Source: Saprospiraceae bacterium (GTDB lineage Bacteria; Bacteroidota; Bacteroidia; Chitinophagales; Saprospiraceae). Taken from it: a DNA stretch of 64,000 nt. Position numbers and translations under genes: made by a program. Below the pieces are notes generated by a model that worked only from the letters and a program-made list of their open reading frames with translations, did not search any database and was not told where the DNA came from. Where the stretch lies: positions 48,897 to 112,896 of the forward strand of contig JAKVCV010000012.1 in NCBI GenBank assembly GCA_022448945.1, given 5' to 3'. Below are positions 62,445 through 64,000 of the stretch, one piece after another. Position 1 is the stretch's first letter. The number at the start of each line of letters is the position of its first letter.

Positions 62445-63287
62445 ATGGGGAAAAACAGATCTAGATTCAGAGTACCTGCAAGAAAATTGATAGACAATAA
62501 ATGGTTTACAATTGCAATCATGCTTTTGATAATCATTAATGGATTGCTCATCGGTGTACAAACTTATGAAAATGTACCAGACTACATCCAAGTAATCCAA
62601 CTTTGTATTCTTTTTATTTTTTTTATTGAAATCATTATCAGATGGACAGGAAGAACTACCACTGCTGAATATCTTTCTGACAAATGGAATCTATTTGATG
62701 TTTTTATTGTAATCATTGGTGTCATTCCTGAAGTTGCTGAAATAGTCCTGGAAAGTGATTCTGAATCTAAAAACATTTTATCTACACTAAGGATACTTAG
62801 AGTAATTCAACTTACAAGGTCTATCAGAGCTATTGGTGAATTACAATTACTCATAGGTGTATTGGTTAAATCTATTCGTTCTCTTTCTTATATTGCAGTA
62901 CTTTTTTCACTGATTATGTATATCTATGCCATTATAGGTGTAACGTTGTTCAAAAATCGAGACTATGATAATTCTGAACATTTGAGAGTTACACTTTCAA
63001 ATCCTGACCCCTATGGAGATTTAGGAGAAGCATTCTTCACATTATTTCGAATTTTAACTGGAGAAGATTGGACAGATTTACGTTATAATTTATTACAGAA
63101 TGATTATATCAAGGGGAATGTACCTTCCTCTACGAATGCAACAGTTACTTTTTACCATGTGTCCTGGATGGTCATTGCTGCCTATTTACTAATTAACCTT
63201 GTAATTGGTGCAATTGTAAATAATTTTCAACTGGTTTTAGATGCTCAAAGAGAAGAAGAGGAAGCAAATGCTCTTAAGAAAGAATAA
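62445..63287 (+). CDS. Single-domain voltage-gated cation channel (BacNav-like ion transporter)
   Basis: The 280-residue protein has six transmembrane segments: S1 (about 19-40), S2 (48-68), S3 (80-102, WNLFDVFIVIIGVIPE), S4 (112-132), S5 (146-170) and S6 (about 235-262), with a re-entrant pore loop (190-215). S4 has the voltage-sensor spacing R116-R119-Q122-R125-R128. The filter reads TGEDWTD at 205-211. Relative to the NavAb filter TLESWSM, the serine and methionine positions carry Asp, as in the engineered calcium-selective CavAb. This suggests Ca2+ or mixed selectivity, an inference only. A tetramer is expected. The acidic tail (REEEEANALKKE) may be a coiled coil. It lies 79 nt upstream of a TerB-like gene on the same strand. 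Confidence 0.88.
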   Translation: MGKNRSRFRVPARKLIDNKWFTIAIMLLIIINGLLIGVQTYENVPDYIQVIQLCILFIFFIEIIIRWTGRTTTAEYLSDKWNLFDVFIVIIGVIPEVAEIVLESDSESKNILSTLRILRVIQLTRSIRAIGELQLLIGVLVKSIRSLSYIAVLFSLIMYIYAIIGVTLFKNRDYDNSEHLRVTLSNPDPYGDLGEAFFTLFRILTGEDWTDLRYNLLQNDYIKGNVPSSTNATVTFYHVSWMVIAAYLLINLVIGAIVNNFQLVLDAQREEEEANALKKE

Positions 63288-63366
63288 TACCTTTTTTAAT
63301 CTATTCCTAATTATTTAGAACAACTTCATTCTTAACTATCATCCCTATCGTAATATTAAATATAAC

Positions 63367-64000
63367 ATGGAACTTAGTTACATAAAGATTCAACCTTATT
63401 TACACAAATCAACACAAGAAGGCAATAGAATGATTTGCATTTTCAAATTTGAAAATAAAAAATTTGAATCTGAATCAACTATTACTAAAGGCAATGAAAT
63501 TGGATCTGATATTGGTTCAAAAATTGCTAAAAATGCTGGAATGAGTCAAATGCGTTCATTTCTAACAAGGCTTGTTAAAAAAAACATTGAAATAAAAAAT
63601 GATGTTACAATTAACTCCGATGAAGTTTTTACAGATAAAGAAAAAGAAGCTGCAATTGTTAATGCCTTTAAAGGCATCATGAATGAAATAATATATGATA
63701 GTAAAGAAAAAAAATGGCGTATTGCATCAGGAGTATCTGAATTTGAAAAAAGAATGAAAAAATTTCCTCTTGTTGAAATTTATGATAAAAAGATAATGGC
63801 TAGAATGCTGGTTGAAATGGCGAGAGCAGATCAAAGAATTGAAGAACAAGAAAGATTGTTTTTTGAGAGTTTCCTTACACCTGACACCGGGAAATTAGGT
63901 GATCTGATGCGGAGCCCTTATTTAACTTATTCTGATTGTGAAAAAGTAAATAAAAAAGCCAGAAACACCCTGTTTTTAGTTGTTGCAGCAGTTGCACTAA
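63367..64000 (+). CDS. TerB-like domain protein, N-terminal 211 residues (continues off the right edge)
   Basis: The open frame starts with ATG at 63367 and runs to the end of the window. After about 130 residues of mixed alpha/beta character comes ARMLVEMARADQRIEEQERLFFESFL (about 139-164), which resembles the TerB family core: a helix with an ARADGxIxxxE acidic turn and a following helix. TerB-like domains may bind metal at the acidic turn and occur in membrane-associated stress modules; they do not prove tellurite resistance. The residues at the window end, RNTLFLVVAAVAL, look like the beginning of a transmembrane helix. It starts 79 nt after the channel gene on the same strand. Confidence 0.65.
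   Translation, partial: MELSYIKIQPYLHKSTQEGNRMICIFKFENKKFESESTITKGNEIGSDIGSKIAKNAGMSQMRSFLTRLVKKNIEIKNDVTINSDEVFTDKEKEAAIVNAFKGIMNEIIYDSKEKKWRIASGVSEFEKRMKKFPLVEIYDKKIMARMLVEMARADQRIEEQERLFFESFLTPDTGKLGDLMRSPYLTYSDCEKVNKKARNTLFLVVAAVAL

Noticed and set aside
1-64000. CRISPR arrays, phage genes or insertion sequences
   Set aside because: No evenly spaced direct repeats with unique spacers, no transposase, integrase or phage structural genes were seen. The only tandem repeat found is inside the 47059-47538 coding sequence.
63367-64000. Tellurite resistance operon
   Set aside because: Only a TerB-like helical turn is visible; no terA, terC, terD or terE homologue is in the window, and TerB-like domains alone do not imply tellurite resistance.

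Overview
The window is AT-rich bacterial chromosome from a member of the Bacteroidota; class and genus cannot be fixed from the sequence. Support comes from at least six secreted proteins ending in type IX secretion (T9SS) type-A sorting domains, promoters of the Bacteroidota form TTG-N19/20-TAnnTTTG before both tRNA genes, a thioredoxin-reductase-like ferredoxin-NADP reductase beside a flavodoxin, a CarbopepD-regulatory TonB receptor, and an HU-like/SPOR cell-envelope protein. No phage, insertion sequence, CRISPR array or rRNA operon is visible.

Layout. 0-10 kb: the N-terminal part of a secreted surface protein, glycine decarboxylase (gcvP), a T9SS-exported M43 metalloprotease, small envelope proteins, pdxH and a membrane GT2 glycosyltransferase. 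10.6-14.4 kb: tRNA-Leu(CAA), then a soluble GAF-PAS-PAS-PAS-HisKA_2 kinase followed 42 nt later by a PIN-like nuclease. 14.9-21.8 kb: a MarC-family protein, a Uup-type ABC-F ATPase, and a tightly overlapping three-gene operon encoding an alkyl-DHAP-synthase-like flavoprotein, a GlpD-like dehydrogenase and a diacylglycerol-kinase-like lipid kinase, which suggests ether or unusual glycerolipid metabolism. 21.8-25.2 kb: a T9SS subtilase and another T9SS cargo. 25.6-32.5 kb: a conserved small membrane protein, a PASTA protein, an 899-residue tandem double D-Ala-D-Ala ligase, a lipocalin-like lipoprotein, hscB, ferredoxin-NADP reductase and flavodoxin.

32.6-46.7 kb, mostly minus strand: a T9SS cargo, a beta-helix protein, an acyltransferase, a drug/metabolite exporter, an aminotransferase, mazG, a GNAT enzyme, a PHB-depolymerase-like esterase, a TIGR01777 epimerase, and membrane proteins and a lipoprotein of unknown role. 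47-60.8 kb: a small repeat protein beside the HU/SPOR protein, aroK, a TonB-dependent receptor, a CrtI/retinol-saturase-like flavoprotein, a T9SS CocE/NonD hydrolase, a GrpB protein, the rpsO-pnp pair and a DUF6438 protein. 61-64 kb: tRNA-Cys(GCA), then a hypothetical coiled-coil protein, a one-domain voltage-gated cation channel with an acidic TGEDWTD pore motif, and a TerB-like protein running off the window.

Most of the window is core metabolism plus surface proteins. The least ordinary parts are the channel/TerB-like cluster at 61.5-64 kb, the AGPS-GlpD-lipid-kinase operon at 17.7-21.8 kb, the tandem Ddl at 26.8-29.5 kb and the kinase/PIN-nuclease pair at 10.8-14.4 kb.
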